In this document: one piece after another, positions 19,224 to 29,396 of the stretch
How positions within the stretch are numbered: position 1 is the first letter of the stretch
Layout: every line of letters starts with the position of its first letter
Assembly (NCBI RefSeq): GCF_024662015.1
Contig: NZ_CP102480.1
Location: 1,398,501 to 1,462,500 of the forward strand
Origin: Nisaea acidiphila
GTDB lineage: Bacteria; Pseudomonadota; Alphaproteobacteria; Thalassobaculales; Thalassobaculaceae
Direction: 5' to 3'
DNA: 64,000 bases
Made by a program: the position numbers and the translations under genes
Notes under the pieces: model-generated
Databases searched by the model: none
What the model saw: the letters and a program-made list of their open reading frames with translations, nothing else
What the model was told of the DNA's origin: nothing

Positions 19224-20435
19224 GTGAACCTCTTTGACATCTGCCAGGACAAGCTGAACCGGATTAAGGCCGAGGACCGCTATCGGGTCTTCGCCGATCT
19301 GGAAAAGCAGGCGGACAAATATCCGTACTACAAGCACTATCGCGACGGTCGCGTGGAACAGGTGCTTGTCTGGTGCTCCAACGACTATCTGGCGATGGGC
19401 GGCAGCGACCTGTTGGTGAACGCAGTGCACGAGGCGGTCGACCAGACCGGCGTCGGCGCCGGCGGAACGCGGAATATCTCCGGCACCAGCCATTACCATG
19501 TCGAGCTTGAGGCGGAACTCGCGGACTGGCACCGGAAGGAAGCTGCGCTGCTTTTTACTTCGGGCTATATCGCCAACGAGGCCAGCCTTTCGACCCTGCT
19601 CAGCGCCTCGCCGAACATGGATGTGTTCTCCGACCAGAAGAACCACGCATCCATGATCCAGGGCATCCGCAAAGGCACGGCTCGCCGGCACATCTTCCGT
19701 CATAACGACCTGGAGCATCTGCGCGAACTTCTGGAAGCCGCCGATCCCGAAAGCCACAAGATGGTGGCCTTCGAGAGCGTTTATTCTATGGACGGCGATA
19801 TCGGGAAAATCGAAGAGATCTGCGATCTCGCGCACGAGTTCAATGCGATCACCTATCTCGACGAGGTCCATGCGGTCGGCATGTACGGCCCGCGCGGGGC
19901 CGGGATCGCGGAGCGGGACGGCGTGCTCGACAAGGTCGACCTGATCGAAGGGACGCTCGGCAAGGCGGTCGGGGTGCATGGCGGCTATCTCGCCGGCCCG
20001 GCGCATGTGCTGGACTATATCCGCAGCGTTGCCCCCGGCTTCATCTTCACCACCTCACTGCCCCCGATCACCGCGGCCGCAGCGGCGGCCAGCATCCGGC
20101 ACCTGAAGGTCAGCGGGCAGGAACGGGCGATGCAGCAGCGCCAGGCGGCGCGCCTGAAGCAGGCCTTCGCCGATGCCGGTCTGCCGGTGATGCCGTCGGA
20201 AAGCCATATCGTGCCACTGCTGGTCGGCGACCCGGCCAAGGCGCGCGATTTCTCCAACCGGCTGCTTTACGATCACAATATCTATGTGACCGCGATCAAT
20301 TATCCGACCGTGGACAAGGGGACCGAGCGCTTGCGCTTCACCCCGACGCCGCGCCACACGGACGCGATGATCGAGGATCTGGTCGATATCCTGGTGCCGA
20401 TGTTCAACGAGGCCGGGATCCGGAAGAGGGCCTAG
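19224..20435 (+). CDS. hemA: 5-aminolevulinate synthase
   Basis: 403-residue pyridoxal-phosphate enzyme that condenses glycine and succinyl-CoA to 5-aminolevulinate, the first step of haem synthesis in alphaproteobacteria. Conserved features are [10 protein letters not shown] near the N-terminus, the glycine-rich [15 protein letters not shown], the cofactor aspartate in [13 protein letters not shown], and the catalytic lysine K247 in [14 protein letters not shown]. The usual wording around the lysine is TLAKAFG, so this is slightly divergent. The GTG start follows GGGAGAGAG. An FNR-like box and palindrome lie just upstream, suggesting oxygen or haem control. Confidence 0.95.
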   Translation: MNLFDICQDKLNRIKAEDRYRVFADLEKQADKYPYYKHYRDGRVEQVLVWCSNDYLAMGGSDLLVNAVHEAVDQTGVGAGGTRNISGTSHYHVELEAELADWHRKEAALLFTSGYIANEASLSTLLSASPNMDVFSDQKNHASMIQGIRKGTARRHIFRHNDLEHLRELLEAADPESHKMVAFESVYSMDGDIGKIEEICDLAHEFNAITYLDEVHAVGMYGPRGAGIAERDGVLDKVDLIEGTLGKAVGVHGGYLAGPAHVLDYIRSVAPGFIFTTSLPPITAAAAAASIRHLKVSGQERAMQQRQAARLKQAFADAGLPVMPSESHIVPLLVGDPAKARDFSNRLLYDHNIYVTAINYPTVDKGTERLRFTPTPRHTDAMIEDLVDILVPMFNEAGIRKRA

Positions 20436-20470
20436 TCGCCACGTCTTCCGCGAAACATCGCATCGCGGAC

Positions 20471-21670
20471 CTAGCTATATCGATTTCGCAGGTACGGCAT
20501 GAATCGGGCTGCCTTGAGATATTTCTGATTCATGTCATCCCGTAACGGCTGCCGAACCGCGAGCTTGCTCGCCGTGTGTACCGTGTCGGCGCGCAAATGC
20601 TGGCCGTCGAAACGGTCGCCTTCGAGCCCGAGGAGTACGGATATCTTCATAAACGTCCGGAGAGGATCGCGGGTCAGTTGTTCGTAGTCGATTGCCATGA
20701 CCCGACCCGGCCATTGCGCCGCGAGCATTTCTGATCGCTTCCTGACGTCGTCAATGAAGTCCGCCAGGGTCGAGTCTTCGTAACAGATATCCCAATCGCT
20801 TTGGTACTTCTGCATGTAGTTGCTGAAAAACACGCTTTCGGGATTTCTGTTTATAATCAGAATCTTGGCATTCCGGATCTTCTCAAGGATGAAATCCGCC
20901 AAATAGATATTGTCCATCAGCTTGTTCAGAACAATCTTCGCAGGCACCTTCAGATCGCGCAGGGTGAGCGCGGGCTTTCCAGCTAATCCGGCGGCCAGGC
21001 ATTCCTGAACTTCCGGAGATTCACCGACGGAGGCGACCCCTTCCATACTGAGCAGCATCAGTTCAAGCAACGTACTGCCGGATCTTGGAACACCGCAGAT
21101 GAAGACATTCTGAACATCGCCGCGCTGCCCGAAATACCAGTCGCGGCGCTGCCAGTGCGGCCGGAGATGTACGAGGCGATTTTTCCTCTCGTTCCACTGA
21201 TCGAGTATCGCCGTCCGGGAGAGCCCACGGGTTTTGCGTTCCCGCGCATTCCCAAGCCGCGCGAGCGCCACGGACCGCTTCACCTCGCCACGCCGTAGAA
21301 ATATGCGGGCCAGAGACAGTGCCGATCGTGCGCTCCTATCCCGCCTTACCTGGGCCAGTAACTCCGGAAGCCCGAGTGCCGGACTGTCCACCAATGCGAG
21401 TTCGGCATATTCCAAACGGGTTCGGGTATCTCCCGGCATTAAGAGGATCGCCCGAATGAGATGACGTCTAGCGCGCCCCAGATCGCCCGTCCTGGTGCAC
21501 CAATCGCTTAACTGACAGCAGATGTCTCGACAGGTCTCTTCAGGCATCGGGTACCGGAGGGCGGCTTCGAGACCGATGATGGCGTCGGACAGCGAGTTTT
21601 CCTGAAATGCACCAATCGCTTTGCGAACGATATCAGCGACCTCATCCGGAACGTTGGCCTCTTGCGCCAT
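20471..21670 (-). CDS. TPR-containing sulfotransferase family protein
   Basis: 399-residue protein. Residues 1-150 are helical, TPR-like repeats. A PAPS-dependent sulfotransferase domain follows, with the 5'-phosphosulfate loop VFICGVPRSGSTLLELML near residue 190 and the 3'-phosphate segment ILIINRNPESVFFSNYMQ near residue 265. It should transfer sulfate to a protein, glycan or small molecule; the TPR part may select the substrate. It is one of five repeat-fused modifying enzymes in the window. The gene stands alone between hemA and the liv cluster and is somewhat less GC-rich. Confidence 0.82.
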   Translation of the reverse strand: MAQEANVPDEVADIVRKAIGAFQENSLSDAIIGLEAALRYPMPEETCRDICCQLSDWCTRTGDLGRARRHLIRAILLMPGDTRTRLEYAELALVDSPALGLPELLAQVRRDRSARSALSLARIFLRRGEVKRSVALARLGNARERKTRGLSRTAILDQWNERKNRLVHLRPHWQRRDWYFGQRGDVQNVFICGVPRSGSTLLELMLLSMEGVASVGESPEVQECLAAGLAGKPALTLRDLKVPAKIVLNKLMDNIYLADFILEKIRNAKILIINRNPESVFFSNYMQKYQSDWDICYEDSTLADFIDDVRKRSEMLAAQWPGRVMAIDYEQLTRDPLRTFMKISVLLGLEGDRFDGQHLRADTVHTASKLAVRQPLRDDMNQKYLKAARFMPYLRNRYS

Positions 21671-21757
21671 CAGACTTGATCGACCTCAGAACATCCTATG
21701 TCCACAAGTCCTCGCCGGGACTTCTCACGCACGGTTACAGCCAAGGGTTTGTCAAAG

Positions 21758-22462
21758 TCAAACCCCGAGCTTTTCCTGCACCAACTCTGCGTTCGCATCG
21801 AGCTCGGCACTCGTCCCGGACCAGACGACCTTGCCTTTTTCGACGATATAGTGCCGGTCGGCGATCCGTTTCAGATCGTCGATATTCTTGTCGATGACGA
21901 GGATCGCCTGGCCTTCTACTTTCAACCGCTCAAGACAGTGCCAGATCTCCTTGCGGATCAACGGCGCCAGTCCCTCGGTCGCTTCGTCGAGGATCAGCAG
22001 CTTCGGGTTCGTCATCAATGCACGGCCGATGGCGAGCATCTGCTGCTCGCCGCCGGAGAGCAGGTTGGCCATCGAGGTGATACGCGCCTCCAGCTCCGGG
22101 AACATGGTCAGCACGCGCTCGACGGTCCACGGATCCCGCGCACCGAAACGGTTCGCCGCGGTCGCGACGAGATTCTCTCGCACCGAGAGGTTCGGGAAAA
22201 CCTGGCGCCCCTCCGGTACGAGGCCGAGCCCGTGCCGGGCGATCAGATGCGCCGGCGCGTTGGTGATCTCGTCATTCTCGAAGGTGATGCGGCCCGCCGC
22301 AGGGCGGACGATGCCCATGATGGAATTGACCGTCGTGGTCTTGCCCATGCCGTTGCGGCCCATGAGCGTGACCACCTCGTTCGCACCAACCTCAAGGCTC
22401 ATGCCGAACAGCACCTGGCTGGCGCCGTAGAAGGTCTCGATTGCCTCAATTCTCAGCATCAC
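21758..22462 (-). CDS. livF: Branched-chain amino acid-type ABC transporter, ATP-binding protein LivF
   Basis: 234-residue ABC ATPase. Walker A is GRNGMGKTT, the signature LSGGEQQMLAIGRAL, Walker B LLILDEATEGLAP. The LSGGEQQ signature and length match LivF. It supplies ATP hydrolysis to the LivHM channel. It overlaps livG by 4 bases and is the last gene of the five-gene operon. The true substrate depends on the binding protein and may not be leucine. Confidence 0.92.
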   Translation of the reverse strand: MMLRIEAIETFYGASQVLFGMSLEVGANEVVTLMGRNGMGKTTTVNSIMGIVRPAAGRITFENDEITNAPAHLIARHGLGLVPEGRQVFPNLSVRENLVATAANRFGARDPWTVERVLTMFPELEARITSMANLLSGGEQQMLAIGRALMTNPKLLILDEATEGLAPLIRKEIWHCLERLKVEGQAILVIDKNIDDLKRIADRHYIVEKGKVVWSGTSAELDANAELVQEKLGV

Positions 22463-23211
22463 GCCACCTCGTCGCCGAGATAGGCCTGACGCACGGCCTC
22501 GTCGTTGCGGATCTCCTCCGGCGTCCCGGTGGCGATCACCCGGCCATAGACAAGCACCGAAATCCGGTCCGCCAGGGTGAAGACCGCGTCCATATCGTGC
22601 TCGATCAGCAGCATCGTCTTTTCGCCCTTGAGACCGCGCAGGATCTCGACCATGCGCTGGCTTTCCTCCACGCCCATGCCCGCCATCGGCTCGTCCAGCA
22701 GCAGCAGCTTAGGGCGGGTCGCCAGCGCCATCGCGATTTCGAGCTGGCGGTGCTCGCCGTGAGACATTGCCCGCGCCACGTCATGTGCCCTGTCGGCCAG
22801 ATCAACAGCGGCAAGCGCCTCCATCGCCGGTCCGGTCAGCCCGGTCTCCGATCGTGCCGGTCTCCAGAAACGGAAGGAATGGCCCGCATGCGCCTGCACG
22901 GCGAGCGCCACATTCTCCAGCACGGTCATATCGAGCATCAGGCTGGTGATCTGGAAGGAGCGGGCGAGCCCGAGCAGGGATCGCTTGTAGGCAGGGGTCG
23001 TCGTGATGTCCCGGCCGCCGAAGCGGACCCGCCCGCCATCCGGCGGCACCTCGCCGGAGAGCTGGGAGATCAGCGTCGTCTTGCCGGCGCCGTTCGGTCC
23101 GATGATGGCATGCAGCTCCGATTCCCGTACATCGAGGTCGACATGATCGGTCGCGGCGATCCCGCCATAGTTCTTGTAGAGGTCCCGGACCTCGAGGAAC
23201 GCGCCGCTCAT
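22459..23211 (-). CDS. livG: Branched-chain amino acid-type ABC transporter, ATP-binding protein LivG
   Basis: 250-residue ABC ATPase. Walker A is GPNGAGKTTLISQLSG. The signature is altered to MSHGEHRQLEIAMALA (usual LSYGQQR), and Walker B is LLLLDEPMAGMG. The C-terminal extension IRNDEAVRQAYLG is typical of LivG. It pairs with LivF at the inner membrane. It overlaps its neighbours by 4 bases on each side, indicating tight translational coupling. Confidence 0.92.
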   Translation of the reverse strand: MSGAFLEVRDLYKNYGGIAATDHVDLDVRESELHAIIGPNGAGKTTLISQLSGEVPPDGGRVRFGGRDITTTPAYKRSLLGLARSFQITSLMLDMTVLENVALAVQAHAGHSFRFWRPARSETGLTGPAMEALAAVDLADRAHDVARAMSHGEHRQLEIAMALATRPKLLLLDEPMAGMGVEESQRMVEILRGLKGEKTMLLIEHDMDAVFTLADRISVLVYGRVIATGTPEEIRNDEAVRQAYLGDEVA

Positions 23212-24182
23212 GACTTTGCTCCGAGTCCGATCCGCGCGCCGAGCCAGCGGAACATGCCGTTGACCCCGCCCCGGGTGAAGATGACCACGAGGATCAGCAT
23301 CGCCCCGAAGGGGAAGTGCCAGTACTGGGTAAATCGGGAAAGGTATTCCTCGAGCAGTACGAAAACGGCGGTGCCGAGCACGGGGCCGAAGAGGCTTCCG
23401 GCGCCGCCGAGCACGACCATGAAGATCAGCTCTCCCGAGTGCACCCAGTCGCCCATCTCCGGAGTGATGAAATAGGTGAAGTTGCCGAGCAGCGCGCCCG
23501 CATAACCGCAGAGCGCTCCGGAGATCACATAGCAGACGAGGCGGTAGCGATAGGTCGGGAAGCCGATTGCCTGCATCCTGCGCTCGTTCCCCTTGGCGCC
23601 TGAGATCACCATGCCGAAGCGGGAATGCACAATGCGGTGCACCAGTCCGAGCGCCAGCACGAGGGAAACGAGAACGAAGTAATAGAAGGTCAGACCGTCC
23701 TCGATATCGAGCAGTCCGGCAAACTCGCTGCGCTGGTCGATCACGAGGCCGTCGTCGCCGCCATATTCCTCGATCGAGACGAAGGTGAAGAACACCATCT
23801 GGGCGAAGGCCATGGTGATCATGATGAAATAGACGCCCTTGGTACGCAGCGCGATGGCGCCGGTCAGCAAGGCGACGATGGCCGAACCGAGGACCGCAAT
23901 GACGATATGAGTAAAGCCGTCATAGATCCCGTAATAGGCCGGGATGCCGACCGCATAGGCGCCGATCACGAGATAGGCCGCGTGACCGAAGCTCACCATG
24001 CCGCCATAGCCGAGGATCAGGTTCAGGCTCACCGCCGCGATGGCGAGGACCATCAGGCGCAGGAACAGATCCATCAGGAAGGCGTTGTCGACCCACTCGG
24101 AAATGAAAGGCAGCGCGGCCAGGAAAGCCAGAGCCGCGAGCATGACGTAGGCCGGAAGGCCCGTCCGGAAAAGAGATAACAT
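23208..24182 (-). CDS. livM: Branched-chain amino acid-type ABC transporter, permease LivM
   Basis: 324-residue inner-membrane permease with about eight to ten hydrophobic segments. The family motif NLILGYGGMVSFGHAAYLVIG lies near residues 54-74, and the ATPase-coupling region near residues 195-210 includes GAKGNERRMQAIGF. It forms the channel with LivH. Only 3 bases separate it from livH. Confidence 0.92.
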   Translation of the reverse strand: MLSLFRTGLPAYVMLAALAFLAALPFISEWVDNAFLMDLFLRLMVLAIAAVSLNLILGYGGMVSFGHAAYLVIGAYAVGIPAYYGIYDGFTHIVIAVLGSAIVALLTGAIALRTKGVYFIMITMAFAQMVFFTFVSIEEYGGDDGLVIDQRSEFAGLLDIEDGLTFYYFVLVSLVLALGLVHRIVHSRFGMVISGAKGNERRMQAIGFPTYRYRLVCYVISGALCGYAGALLGNFTYFITPEMGDWVHSGELIFMVVLGGAGSLFGPVLGTAVFVLLEEYLSRFTQYWHFPFGAMLILVVIFTRGGVNGMFRWLGARIGLGAKS

Positions 24183-24185
24183 GGC

Positions 24186-25109
24186 TCAGCGCACCTTCGG
24201 CGGGAACAGGCCCTGGGGCCGGAAGGCGAGCACCACGGCCATCAGCACGTAGATCGCCATGGCGGAGAGCGCCGGCGCCGAGGTCTCGGCATTCTGCGAG
24301 GACATGAAGAGCTTCAGCAATTGATCGAGGAAGGAACGCCCCATCGTGTCGATCAGCCCGACCAGCATCGCGGCGACGAAGGCGCCCTTGATCGAGCCGA
24401 TGCCGCCGATGATGATCACGACAAAGGCGACGATGATGATCTCGTTGCCCATGCCGATACTGGCTTCCGTGATCGGGGCGATCAGCATGCCGGCGAGTCC
24501 TGCGAAGGCGGCGCCCACGGCGAAGACCAGCGCGAACAGCTTGCCGATATCGACGCCGAGCGCCATCACCATGGTGCGGTTGGACGCACCGGCCCGGATC
24601 AGCATCCCGATGCGGGTATGCGCCACGAGGAAATAAAGCAGCGCCGCGACGGCGAGCCCGGCGCAGATGATGAGAATACGGAAGGTCGGGAAGGTATGGC
24701 CGCCGACCAGATCGACATGCGTGTCGAGGAAAGCCGGCAGCGGGATCGCCATACCGGTCGGTCCCCAGATGAAATCGACCGCAGTGTCGAAGCAAAGGAT
24801 CAGGCCGAAGGTGGCGAGCACATGGTCCAGATGGTCGTGCGTGTAGAGCGCACGCACCACGATCAGTTCAACCAGCCAGCCCAGCAAGGCCGTCAAGGGG
24901 AGCGCGAGCAGCACGCCGAGGATGAACGAGTCCGTCACCTGGGTCAGCGTGGCGCAGAAATAGGCGCCCATCATGTAGAGCGAACCATGCGCGAGATTGA
25001 CGAAATCCATGATCCCGAAGACCAGCGTCAGCCCCGCGGCGAGCAGGAACAGCAGCACGCCGAGCTGAACGCCGTTCAGCATCTGAATTGTGAAAAGTCC
25101 CCAGTCCAC
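24186..25109 (-). CDS. livH: Branched-chain amino acid-type ABC transporter, permease LivH
   Basis: 307-residue inner-membrane permease with many hydrophobic helices. The motif LTLVFGIMDFVNLAHGSLYMMGAY is characteristic of LivH, and the coupling segment includes GASNRTMVMALGVD. It partners LivM. A 116-bp gap with three stem-loops separates it from the upstream binding-protein gene, which probably lowers permease relative to binding-protein expression. Confidence 0.92.
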   Translation of the reverse strand: MDWGLFTIQMLNGVQLGVLLFLLAAGLTLVFGIMDFVNLAHGSLYMMGAYFCATLTQVTDSFILGVLLALPLTALLGWLVELIVVRALYTHDHLDHVLATFGLILCFDTAVDFIWGPTGMAIPLPAFLDTHVDLVGGHTFPTFRILIICAGLAVAALLYFLVAHTRIGMLIRAGASNRTMVMALGVDIGKLFALVFAVGAAFAGLAGMLIAPITEASIGMGNEIIIVAFVVIIIGGIGSIKGAFVAAMLVGLIDTMGRSFLDQLLKLFMSSQNAETSAPALSAMAIYVLMAVVLAFRPQGLFPPKVR

Positions 25110-25152
25110 CAGGATACCCCTGTTCTTGTGCCGTTCGGCATTGTCTTTTTGC

Positions 25153-25225
25153 CGGCGGTTTCCGCCGGAATCCGAAACCGGCGAAGCGCCTGCTCCGCCG
25201 GTTCCACGTCACCCGCAGCGGGTGA
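25153..25225. repeat. Three stem-loops between the binding-protein gene and livH
   Basis: CCGGCGG-TTT-CCGCCGG (25153-25169); AACCGGCG ... CGCCGGTT (25177-25204); and TCACCCGC-A-GCGGGTGA (25209-25225), which abuts the stop of the binding-protein gene. No T-run follows on the transcribed strand. The likely role is 3'-end stabilisation of the binding-protein mRNA or partial termination, as in other periplasmic-binding-protein operons. Confidence 0.65.
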
Positions 25226-26410
25226 TCACATCTTGCAGTCCTTGGCGTACGGATCCTGGTGGTTCTCGAGCACCGTCTTGACGATCTTGGTCGTCCAGAC
25301 GCCGTCCGCATCCGCGACGACCTCACGCAGGTAGAAGTTCTGGATCGGGAAGTGGTTGTTCCCGTAGCTGAACTTGCCGCGCGTGGACGGGAAGTCGGCC
25401 TTCTCCATAGCGGCCCGCATGCCGTCCATGTCGTCCAGGTTGCCGTTAACCGCCTCGACCGCGCTTTTGATCAGGAAGATCGTGTCGTAGGACTGGGCCG
25501 CATAAAAGGACGGGTAGCGGCCGTATTTCTTCTTGAAGCCTTCGACGAACTTCTTGTTCTGCGGGTTGTCGAGATCCGGCCCCCAATGCTGGGTATTGAG
25601 CGAGCCCATGACACCACCGAGATTGCCCGCCTGGAGCTTCGGCAGAGCGATCGAGTCGACAGTGAACACAGTATAAAGCGGCAGCTCGCCGAGCAGGCCG
25701 GCCTGCTCATACTGCTTGATCAGAGCGCCGCCCGCCTTGCCCGGATAGAAGACCCAGAGCGCTTCCGCTCCGGAAGCCTTCGCCTTCGCCAGTTCGGCGG
25801 AGAAATCGAGCTGCGCGTCCTTGCCCCATTTGGTGAGATCGCGGCCGACCACCTCGCCTTTGAAAGTCCGCTCGACACCGGCGATCATGTTCTTGCCGGC
25901 GGCATAGTTCGGCGCCATCACGTAGACCGACTTGACGCCGTTCTGGTTCAGCACCTCGCCCATCGCCATCGGCGTCTGGTCGTTCTGCCAGGAGGTCGAG
26001 AAGAAATTCTTGTCGCATTGCTTGCCCGCGACCTGCGACGGCCCCGCATTGGAGCTGATCAGGAACTTGCCGGCATCGAGAGCCGACTTCTTCGAGGCGA
26101 GCAGAACGTGTGACCAGATGAAACCGGCGACGAAATCGACATCGTCCTTCTTCACCAGCTTATCGACTTTCTGCTTGCCGATCGGCGGCTTGAAACCGTC
26201 ATCCTCGATGATGAGCTCGACATCCAGACCGCCCATCTTGCCGCCGATATCCTCGACCGCGAGATTGACCGCATCGACCATGTCCTGACCGATGACGCCA
26301 GCCGGGGTCGTGATTGTGGTGACGAAACCGATCTTCACCTTGTCGGCCGCCACTGCCGGCGCAGCCAGCAAAGCTCCCAGGGCCGCAAGGGCCGTTATTT
26401 TTTTGTACAT
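25226..26410 (-). CDS. Periplasmic amino acid/amide-type ABC substrate-binding protein
   Basis: 394-residue type I periplasmic binding protein, the first gene of the liv-type operon. The signal peptide is MYKKITALAALGALLAAPAVA with cleavage before ADKVKIGF. The mature protein has the two-lobed LivK-like layout (VELIIEDDGFKPPIGKQKVDKL; SNAGPSQVAGKQC). ATG 26410 has GGGAGG about 9 bases upstream. Members bind branched-chain amino acids, amides, urea or aromatic acids; the ligand cannot be told from sequence. The cysteines CDKN and the C-terminal DCKM may form a disulphide. Confidence 0.88.
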   Translation of the reverse strand: MYKKITALAALGALLAAPAVAADKVKIGFVTTITTPAGVIGQDMVDAVNLAVEDIGGKMGGLDVELIIEDDGFKPPIGKQKVDKLVKKDDVDFVAGFIWSHVLLASKKSALDAGKFLISSNAGPSQVAGKQCDKNFFSTSWQNDQTPMAMGEVLNQNGVKSVYVMAPNYAAGKNMIAGVERTFKGEVVGRDLTKWGKDAQLDFSAELAKAKASGAEALWVFYPGKAGGALIKQYEQAGLLGELPLYTVFTVDSIALPKLQAGNLGGVMGSLNTQHWGPDLDNPQNKKFVEGFKKKYGRYPSFYAAQSYDTIFLIKSAVEAVNGNLDDMDGMRAAMEKADFPSTRGKFSYGNNHFPIQNFYLREVVADADGVWTTKIVKTVLENHQDPYAKDCKM

Positions 26411-26571
26411 CGCACAAAGCCTCCCAGTGTGATGCGGCAACTATGCCACAGCATCGATATGCAACATAGTGCACACCAGCATCCAAAGGTGCATTATACG
26501 TGTATTCTTGGCAATCCCGATCCCAAAGGGCATCGCGCATCGCTGCACAATGCGGGACGGTTCAGCGGGGA

Positions 26572-29361
26572 TCAGCCCGTTTCTTCCGCTATGTCCTTGT
26601 CCGGGTTTTCCGGCGCCGCGAGTGGAATCACGACGGATACTTTCGTGCCTTCACCGGGAACCGACGCGACGGATACCGTTCCTCCGAGAACAGTGTGCAC
26701 GATCGAATAGACGAGATGCATCCCGAGACCGCTTCCTCCGCTACCGAGCTTCGTCGTGAAGAACGGCTCGAACACGCGGCGTGCGACATTCGGGGACATC
26801 CCCTTGCCATTGTCGCTGACCAACACTCCGAGCGTCCCCGCCTCGGTCATCTCCGCCAGAATCCCGATTTTTCCCGGTCGGTCCCCGATATCGTCAAGTC
26901 CGTGCAAGATGGCGTTCTGGATCAGGTTGATCATCACCTGACCGAGCGGCCCCGGATAGGAGTCGAGTTCGATGTCCTCCGGCACCTCGGTCGCGAACTC
27001 AATCCGCTGGCCGGAGACGGTCGCTTCCATCGTGGCGACGATATCGCGTGAGAGCTCCGCGAGGCTGAAAGTACGGCGTTTATGGCTCGTCTGGTCGACT
27101 GCCACCTGTTTGAAATGCGAAATCAGGTCCGACGTCCGCTCAAGCCCGCGCTGGATGATGCCGAGTCCTTCCTTCATTTCGGTCAACACGCGGGAGAAGA
27201 GCGCCTGACTGATCTTTTGCGCCGCGTAGGCGTCGTCAAGCTCCTTCAGTGACCTGGTCAGTTTGGTCACAACGGTGTAGCTCGCACCGACCGGAGTGTT
27301 AATCTCATGGGAGATCCCGGCCACCAGTCCGCCGAGCGAGGCCAGACGTTCGGACTCGATCAGCTGGGTCTGTGCCTGCTTCAACTCGGTAATATCCGTG
27401 GTCGACCCCTGAAAACCGACGAAGTTTCCATCGGACCAGACCGGGCGCGCATTTATCCGCACGATACGCTGTCCCGAGGGATGGGTTCGAACGATCTCGA
27501 TGCCCCGCACCGGGCTGCGCGACTCCAGCTTTGAAACGAACGCGTCCCATGCCTCGCGCTGATCGACAAACCTCTCCTGCTCGGTGACGAGCGAAGTGAG
27601 CGGATGGCCGATATAGTCCTGCGGGTCACGGCCCGTCTGTTCGAAGAAATTGTCCGAACACCAGGCGAGTTTGAGCTCACTGTCGAGTTCCCAGAGCCAA
27701 TCGGCCGATGCGGACGCGATATTGCGGAACCGCTCCTCGCTGCGGCGCAACTCCCGGGTTCGCATCCGAACGGTCTGCTCGAGACTTTCGTTCAGGTTTT
27801 TCAGCGCCGATTGCGCCTGTACGAATTCGGTGATGTCGTAACGCATGCTGGCAACGCCTCGGACGGCGCCGTCAGGTCCCGAAATGGGGAAATTGACCAC
27901 TCGGAACTCCGTTGCCGGCGCACCGGACTCCGGAACGTAGGTGTAGTCGTACGTTACGGATCCGTGGGTCGCCACGACGCGAAGCGCCGCATCCCGAAAC
28001 TTTTCCGAGGCCTCCATCCGGTCGCTCTTCGCCAACACCCCGTCCACCGTTTGCCCGAGAATGTCGTCGATGCGCAGACCGAGTTGGATGGCGGCTCGTG
28101 TGTTCGCCCGGATGAACCGGCCTTCGAGATCGCGCACGAGAATGCCGGAATCCGTATTCTCGAAAATGTCGGTCATTACCGCTTCGGCATCGCGCCGTGC
28201 CGCTTCCGCCTCGACGCGCGGAGTCACGTCCAGCAAAACGCCGAAGGTCCTTTTCAGCCTGCCCGTGTCGTCGAAGTCGAACTCGCTTGCCACGAGAATA
28301 TGCGCGGTCGAACCGTCTGTCCGCTGGACCCTGATTTCAGCTTCAAACCCGGGCTCGCCATCGGCGGTCTGCGCACGCATCTTGTCGAAAAACGAACGGT
28401 CGTTGGGATGGACCCGGTCGCGCGCCTCCGAGAAAGTCAGAAAATCGTGACCGACACAGTCATAGATGCTTTGGGCCTGTTCAGAGAAATACACCCGTTT
28501 TTCACCGGGCTCGTATGTCCAATGCCCGATTACGCCGAGTCTTTGCGCTCGCCGAAACGATCGGTCGCTATTCTGGACCTCAAGCTCAAGCTCCTTTTGC
28601 TGAGTGATGTCCTGATGTACCGCAAAGAGGGATTCAACCGATCCGTCGTCTCCGAGAACCGGCTCGAACTGAAGCCGTACATGGTGACATTCCGAGCGCT
28701 CCGAGCCGAGCCTGAGGTCGACCGTCGCGGCTTCCGCGGTTTCGAACGCTTTCGCGCGGGCCTCGTCATATGCGGCAAGATCGTCGGCGAAGATGTGGGA
28801 GCGGATCCCCTCATGGGAAATTTCACTCTCTGTCATGCCGAGCATTTCGCGCATCGGGCCAACGATACGAACGTTCCCCGAAGCAGGATCCACACTCGAA
28901 TAACCGACGCGCGCAAGGTTGCGCATCCGATCCAGGATTGTCGTCTTGTTCACCGCATGCGCAGCTTCCGCCTTACCCCCAGGCTGATGCACCGTCTGCC
29001 CGCTGTCGGGACAAAAGCCTATTCCCTCGAAAACCGTATTGCCGGCTTCACCGGACACCGAAGCCCGACCGATGAGAGACACCCTGCAGCCTGATAGCCC
29101 ATCGGACAGGACCGCCGGCAGGCCACGGAACGGCACGCCGTTTCTCGCGGCTTCGAGCATTGCAGGGAGGAGCGTGTCGCCGTCCGCATTCTCAGGCCGG
29201 CCGAAGCGCGGCTTTCCAAGCAGACTTTCCGGATCCAGTCCGGTCAGGAGGTTGAAATTGTCGGACAGATGGCTGAGGCGCCCCCGATCGTCGGCACGCC
29301 ACTCGAAGAAAAGATCTCCGGTCATATCGTGGCGCTGCGTGACCGCCTTTTCGCCCCCCAT
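26572..29361 (-). CDS. Multi-PAS sensor histidine kinase
   Basis: 929-residue soluble sensor kinase with no membrane segment. About five PAS domains span residues 15-665. They are followed by the phosphoacceptor box GGLVAGISHEINTPVG with His685, and an HATPase domain with the N-box NLIQNAILHG, G1 SDNGKGM and G2 GGSGLGMHLV. All catalytic motifs are intact. It starts 35 bases after the upstream HD-GYP response regulator, with GAGGGG before the ATG, so the two are one operon and probably cognate. The cue is unknown; PAS stacks often sense redox, oxygen or light. Confidence 0.9.
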   Translation of the reverse strand: MGGEKAVTQRHDMTGDLFFEWRADDRGRLSHLSDNFNLLTGLDPESLLGKPRFGRPENADGDTLLPAMLEAARNGVPFRGLPAVLSDGLSGCRVSLIGRASVSGEAGNTVFEGIGFCPDSGQTVHQPGGKAEAAHAVNKTTILDRMRNLARVGYSSVDPASGNVRIVGPMREMLGMTESEISHEGIRSHIFADDLAAYDEARAKAFETAEAATVDLRLGSERSECHHVRLQFEPVLGDDGSVESLFAVHQDITQQKELELEVQNSDRSFRRAQRLGVIGHWTYEPGEKRVYFSEQAQSIYDCVGHDFLTFSEARDRVHPNDRSFFDKMRAQTADGEPGFEAEIRVQRTDGSTAHILVASEFDFDDTGRLKRTFGVLLDVTPRVEAEAARRDAEAVMTDIFENTDSGILVRDLEGRFIRANTRAAIQLGLRIDDILGQTVDGVLAKSDRMEASEKFRDAALRVVATHGSVTYDYTYVPESGAPATEFRVVNFPISGPDGAVRGVASMRYDITEFVQAQSALKNLNESLEQTVRMRTRELRRSEERFRNIASASADWLWELDSELKLAWCSDNFFEQTGRDPQDYIGHPLTSLVTEQERFVDQREAWDAFVSKLESRSPVRGIEIVRTHPSGQRIVRINARPVWSDGNFVGFQGSTTDITELKQAQTQLIESERLASLGGLVAGISHEINTPVGASYTVVTKLTRSLKELDDAYAAQKISQALFSRVLTEMKEGLGIIQRGLERTSDLISHFKQVAVDQTSHKRRTFSLAELSRDIVATMEATVSGQRIEFATEVPEDIELDSYPGPLGQVMINLIQNAILHGLDDIGDRPGKIGILAEMTEAGTLGVLVSDNGKGMSPNVARRVFEPFFTTKLGSGGSGLGMHLVYSIVHTVLGGTVSVASVPGEGTKVSVVIPLAAPENPDKDIAEETG

Positions 29362-29396
29362 GCCGATCCCCTCTTCGACACGAACGCCGGCAACCG

